The notes under the pieces were generated by a model. That model saw nothing but the letters and a program-made list of their open reading frames with translations. It was not told the DNA's origin and did not search any database. Below are positions 4,777 through 7,470 of a stretch of DNA of 7,470 nt, in pieces (position 1 is the stretch's first letter; the number at the start of each line of letters is the position of its first letter). The stretch comes from Candidatus Iainarchaeum sp. (GTDB taxonomy: Archaea > Iainarchaeota > Iainarchaeia > Iainarchaeales > Iainarchaeaceae), in the NCBI GenBank assembly GCA_013331625.1, contig DUGC01000008.1, positions 1 through 7,470 of the forward strand, written 5' to 3'. Made by a program: the position numbers and the translations under genes.

Positions 4777-6249
4777 ATGGGCGAAAAATTCGATGTCATA
4801 GTGGTTGGAAGCGGCATTGCGGGCCTTAGCGCGGCGCTTGCAGCAGCAAAGGCCAAAAGCAAATCAGTGTGCCTCATTGAGCGCGGGAGCGAGAGGAATT
4901 CGAACAGTTATTTTGCGCAAGGGGGCATCGCATGCGCCCTATCAAATGAGGACTCATGGAAAAACCATGCCCTTGACACGATGAATGCAGGGGCAGGGCT
5001 TTGCAACAGGGATGCAGTCAACTTCATTACAAAAAGCGGCCCTGCTGCTGTGCGCGAACTTATGGACCTCGGCCTTGGATTTGACGGTGGGAACGAGAGG
5101 CCGGGGATGGGCCTTGAGGGGGGGCACGGAAAGAGCAGGGTGCTGCACATAAAAGGCGACCAGACAGGGCGCGAGATGACGCTGTTTTTGAAAAAAATCG
5201 CAAAGGAGCAAAAGGACATCCACTTCCTTGAAAGCACCATGCTCAGAGAAATCCTTGCGCAAAAAAAGAAATATTCCGGGATTGAATTTTTGGGAAATGA
5301 TGAGCCGATGTTTTCACGTTCACTCGTGCTTGCAACAGGAGGATATGCAGCATGCTTTGAAAAGACTACAAACCCCGCAACGACACTGGGAAGCGGCATT
5401 TCAATTGCACAAAAGGCAGGATGCGAAATTTCGGGAATGGAATTTATCCAGTTCCACCCGACAACGCTGCACACGCTTTTGGGCGGGAATTTCCTTGTGA
5501 GCGAAGCTGTGAGGGGTGAGGGCGGGAAAGTTGTCAATGGCAGGGGGAAAACTATAGTGGACCCGCTAGATACGCGCGACAAGGTGAGCATTGCAATCTA
5601 CCGCGAGCTTGAAGGGGGAGGAAAAGTGTTCCTCGACACGCGCGGGTTCGATTCGGGATTTTTCAGAGAGCGCTTTCCCACAGTTTATTCTGAGCTCATA
5701 GAAAACAGGATCAACCCCGAAAAGGACCTCATCCCAATTGAAACCGCAGCGCATTATACGATCGGAGGAGTGAAAACGGACCTTGAAGCGCTCACAAGTA
5801 TAAAAGGGATTTATGCTGCAGGGGAATGCGCAAATTGCGGACTGCACGGGGCGAATCGACTCGCATCAAATTCGCTTCTTGAAGGATTAGTAATGGGAAA
5901 AATCGCGGGAAAAAATGCTGCAAATTATAAGGGGCAAAAAATAATGAAGACGGATTCTTCGATGAAAATGGATTCTTCGCAGGAAAATGCCGCTTGGCGC
6001 GAAGGCATCGAAACGGAAGCCGGCCTTGCAGCCATGAAAAAAACCATGTGGAAAAGCTGCGGAGTGATAAGGCAGGAAAAACTGCTCACCCAAGGGCTTG
6101 CGGCAATTACAGGGCTGGAAAAGAAAACCGAAATCAATGATTCTGCCGGTTCGCTAGCACTTCAAAACGCCTTTTCAGTGTGCAAAATGACGATTGAAGC
6201 GGCACTTGCAAGGAAGGAGAGCATGGGAACGCATTACCGGTTGAATTGA
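4777..6249 (+). CDS. nadB: NadB, L-aspartate oxidase
   Basis: NadB is an FAD enzyme that oxidises L-aspartate to iminoaspartate, using oxygen or fumarate as acceptor, and hands it to NadA. From the ATG at 4777 it is 490 aa. It shows the dinucleotide motif GSGIAG (11-16), NSYFAQGGIA (43-52), GLEGGHGKSRVLHIKGDQTGRE, the substrate-site His227 in FIQFHPTTL, SEAVRGEGG, Arg267 in DTRDKVS, His326 in AAHYTIGG, and Arg361 in HGANRLASNSLLE, which are the conserved residues shared with fumarate reductase. The C-terminal helical domain ends early at ESMGTHYRLN; homologues usually read ESRG and continue with an acidic-Pro tail. The frame is open to a TTG at 4738 and beyond to the nadM stop. The ATG at 4777 fits the family N-terminus and has AGG just upstream. 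An AT-rich run at 4731-4739 could be its own TATA box; otherwise it is cotranscribed with nadM. Confidence 0.95.
   Translation: MGEKFDVIVVGSGIAGLSAALAAAKAKSKSVCLIERGSERNSNSYFAQGGIACALSNEDSWKNHALDTMNAGAGLCNRDAVNFITKSGPAAVRELMDLGLGFDGGNERPGMGLEGGHGKSRVLHIKGDQTGREMTLFLKKIAKEQKDIHFLESTMLREILAQKKKYSGIEFLGNDEPMFSRSLVLATGGYAACFEKTTNPATTLGSGISIAQKAGCEISGMEFIQFHPTTLHTLLGGNFLVSEAVRGEGGKVVNGRGKTIVDPLDTRDKVSIAIYRELEGGGKVFLDTRGFDSGFFRERFPTVYSELIENRINPEKDLIPIETAAHYTIGGVKTDLEALTSIKGIYAAGECANCGLHGANRLASNSLLEGLVMGKIAGKNAANYKGQKIMKTDSSMKMDSSQENAAWREGIETEAGLAAMKKTMWKSCGVIRQEKLLTQGLAAITGLEKKTEINDSAGSLALQNAFSVCKMTIEAALARKESMGTHYRLN
5944..5979 (+). repeat. 18-bp tandem duplication inside nadB
   Basis: Two adjacent copies, ATGAAGACGGATTCTTCG and ATGAAAATGGATTCTTCG, match at 16 of 18 positions and are in frame, encoding MKTDSS then MKMDSS. 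They lie between the FAD/capping domain (ending near GKIAGKNAA) and the C-terminal helical domain, where homologues vary in length, so the protein probably tolerates the insertion as an extended linker. Confidence 0.8.
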
Positions 6250-6257
6250 AAATTCAA
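6241..6257. terminator. Inverted repeat at the nadB stop, possible termination or mRNA end structure
   Basis: TTGAATT, then GAA, then AATTCAA form a perfect seven-pair stem with a three-base loop overlapping the TGA stop of nadB. It is AT-rich and lacks a following T-run, so a role in ending transcription between the convergent nadB and yjbQ genes is only possible. Confidence 0.25.
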
Positions 6258-6298
6258 ATAAATGACTTTCCAAGAAAATGACATTAATTACCGGTTAT

Positions 6299-6751
6299 TC
6301 ATTCCCCGATGATTTTCACCAGCACCCTCTTTTGCCTCCTGCCGTCAAACTCGCAGTAAAACACCTGCTCCCACATGCCAAAATCAAGCTTCCCTTTCGT
6401 GACCGGCAGCACGACCTGATGGCCCATAAACTGGCGCCAGATGTGCGAGGCCGCGTTGTCCTCCCCCACATTGTGCGCGTAATCGGCATTGTAAGGGACG
6501 AGCCGCTCAAGCACGCGCTTATAATCCTCATGCAGCCCGCTTTCATTGTCATTTACAATGACTGCGGCAGTGATATGCATGGGGTTTACAAGGCAAAGCC
6601 CCTCTTTTATCCCGCTCTCCTTTATGGCCGCTTCTATTTGCGCTGTGACGAGGATGAATTCAATTTTATTTTCCGTGCAGAATGAGAGGTATTTTGTGTA
6701 CGTTTTCATTGCAGGCGCCTGGTTTTTTTCCATAAAAAAAACAAATTTCAC
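6299..6751 (-). CDS. YjbQ/UPF0047 family protein
   Basis: This is a member of the YjbQ (UPF0047) family, small trimeric proteins annotated as secondary thiamine-phosphate synthases because the E. coli member has that weak activity; the physiological role is not established. From the GTG start it has 150 residues. Family motifs are GLCLVNPMHITAAVIVND with His59 (usually HTTA), ESGLHEDYKRVLERLVP, YAHN with His93, NAASHIWRQFMGHQ with His103, and the C-terminal GKLDFGMWEQVFYCEFDG with RRQKRVLVKIIGE. The histidines are the expected metal or active-site ligands. The GTG at 6751 overlaps the nadA TGA as GTGA and has GGAG eight bases upstream, indicating translational coupling. Starts at 6733 or 6709 would also fit; 6709 gives 136 aa, nearest the family length. 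It ends in TGA. Confidence 0.88.
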   Translation of the reverse strand: MKFVFFMEKNQAPAMKTYTKYLSFCTENKIEFILVTAQIEAAIKESGIKEGLCLVNPMHITAAVIVNDNESGLHEDYKRVLERLVPYNADYAHNVGEDNAASHIWRQFMGHQVVLPVTKGKLDFGMWEQVFYCEFDGRRQKRVLVKIIGE

Positions 6752-7470
6752 TTCCCGATCTCCATCATCCTGTCAAGAGCCGCCCTTGCGCGCTGCGCAA
6801 TTTTCTGAGGGACTTTCACCTCATATTTGCGGCTCTCAAGCGCCCACACGATGTTTTCAAGATTGATTTTCTTCATATAAGGGCACATGCTGCACGGGGT
6901 GATGAACTCCTTGCCGGGAAAGCGCTGGCGCAGCATGTCAGACATTCCGCACTCAGTAACTATCATGAACTGCCTTGCGCTGCTTTTTTTGATATAATTG
7001 TACATGTCCGTGGTGCCGCCGGCAAAATCCGACTCCCCGATGACGCCGCTAGTGCATTCAAGGTGGGCGAGCACTTTTATGCGCGGGTAGGCTTTCCGGT
7101 ATGCTATTATCTGCTAACGTGAAAAAGTGTCATGGACAATGCACCTGCCGCTCCAATAATGAAGCTTTTTTTTGGTCTGTGCCTGCAGGTTTTTCCCCAT
7201 GTATTCATCGGGGAGGAATACGACCTCGTTGCCATCCATTGCCTCGATCACTTTGAGCGCATTTGCGCTCGTGCAGCATGCATCCGATTCCGCTTTCACT
7301 TCAGCGCTTGTATTTACATAGGAAACAACGGGAACCCCGGGGTGCTCGGCCTTAAGTTCACGCACATCTGCTGCAGTGATGCTTTGCGCTAGGCTGCAGC
7401 CAGCTTGGAGCGACGGGATTAACACCGTGCTGTCAGGGCTGAGTATTTTGGCAGTTTCCGCCATGAAATG
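6748..7470 (-). CDS. nadA: NadA, quinolinate synthase, 5' end off the window, interrupted by in-frame TAG
   Basis: NadA is a [4Fe-4S] enzyme that condenses iminoaspartate with dihydroxyacetone phosphate to quinolinate. The gene runs off the window at 7470, already in frame ([12 protein letters not shown]). Counting codons from 7470, the cluster cysteines are Cys25 (AGCSLA), Cys110 (GRCIVH) and Cys196 (CSMCPYMKK). TSANA and [11 protein letters not shown] lie between the first two. Codon 119 is TAG. The same frame then continues as [18 protein letters not shown] (family HPEC), [26 protein letters not shown] and a normal basic C-terminus to TGA. The distance from Cys110 to the residue after the H-x-E motif equals that of E. 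coli NadA as I recall it, counting the TAG as one residue, so nothing is missing but one amino acid. Ending at TAG would remove the third domain, the H-x-E motif and the third cluster ligand, so the product would be inactive. The yjbQ start overlaps its stop. Confidence 0.9.
7114..7116 (-). other. In-frame amber codon within nadA
   Basis: The minus-strand codons read CGT-TAG-CAG, between the VHDTFSR and QIIAYRK segments. The flanking frames are identical (the next segment is a multiple of three away), so this is not a frameshift. The position is variable in the family; the E. coli residue there, as recalled, is Gln (CAG differs from TAG by one base). It may be a pyrrolysine or suppressed codon, a nonsense mutation, or an error. 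Confidence 0.9.
7119..7121 (-). other. Codon cluster context upstream of the amber codon
   Basis: The serine codon TCA (within TTT-TCA-CGT) belongs to the VHDTFSR segment immediately before the amber codon. It is given only as an anchor for the reading frame: the segment matches the NadA consensus VH-x-x-F-[ST/K] following the second cluster cysteine, showing that the frame is correct right up to the stop. Confidence 0.4.

Noticed and set aside
4908..5591. A 227-residue minus-strand open frame opposite nadB.
   Set aside because: It lies wholly within conserved nadB codons and has shadow-like composition (rich in Ser, Pro, Phe) without a recognisable domain.
6748..7464. Two separate genes, or a frameshifted nadA, instead of one amber-interrupted gene.
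   Set aside because: Both parts lie in the same frame, exactly 14 codons separate the TAG from the GTG that could start the second part, and those codons encode recognisable NadA sequence. No ribosome binding site precedes that GTG.

Overview
The window looks like a moderate-GC archaeal chromosome segment devoted largely to cofactor biosynthesis. Archaeal signs are the archaeal-type NMN adenylyltransferase (NadM family), AT-rich TATA-like boxes about 27 bases upstream of several start codons (the geometry of leaderless archaeal mRNAs), and GGTG-type ribosome binding sites at internal operon genes. The exact lineage cannot be read from the sequence. A DPANN or otherwise poorly characterised archaeon would fit, but that is inference.

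Layout: an orphan gene of unknown function (46-630, +) converges with a pdxS-pdxT operon for pyridoxal 5'-phosphate (638-2166, -). pdxS diverges from nadC (2251-3069, +) across a short promoter region that holds a 12-bp perfect palindrome. Next come two small minus-strand genes of unknown function (3197-3565 and 3654-4082) that share degenerate helical repeats of about ten residues. The second diverges from nadM (4141-4719, +) through a shared AT-rich box. nadM is followed by nadB (4777-6249, +). On the opposite strand, yjbQ (6299-6751) and nadA (6748 to beyond the window edge) form an overlapping pair that converges with nadB.

NadB oxidises aspartate to iminoaspartate, NadA condenses it with dihydroxyacetone phosphate to quinolinate, NadC makes nicotinate mononucleotide, and NadM adenylylates the mononucleotide. 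Most of de novo NAD synthesis is therefore here, beside a complete PLP synthase and a YjbQ-family protein. A NAD synthetase gene is not seen.

The most notable observation is that nadA is interrupted by a single in-frame TAG (7114-7116), with intact conserved NadA sequence in the same frame on both sides. The spacing fits one replaced codon rather than an indel. The only other TAG ending a gene here, that of nadM, is followed by an open frame running in phase into nadB. Pyrrolysine or other amber decoding, a recent nonsense mutation and a sequencing error all remain possible.
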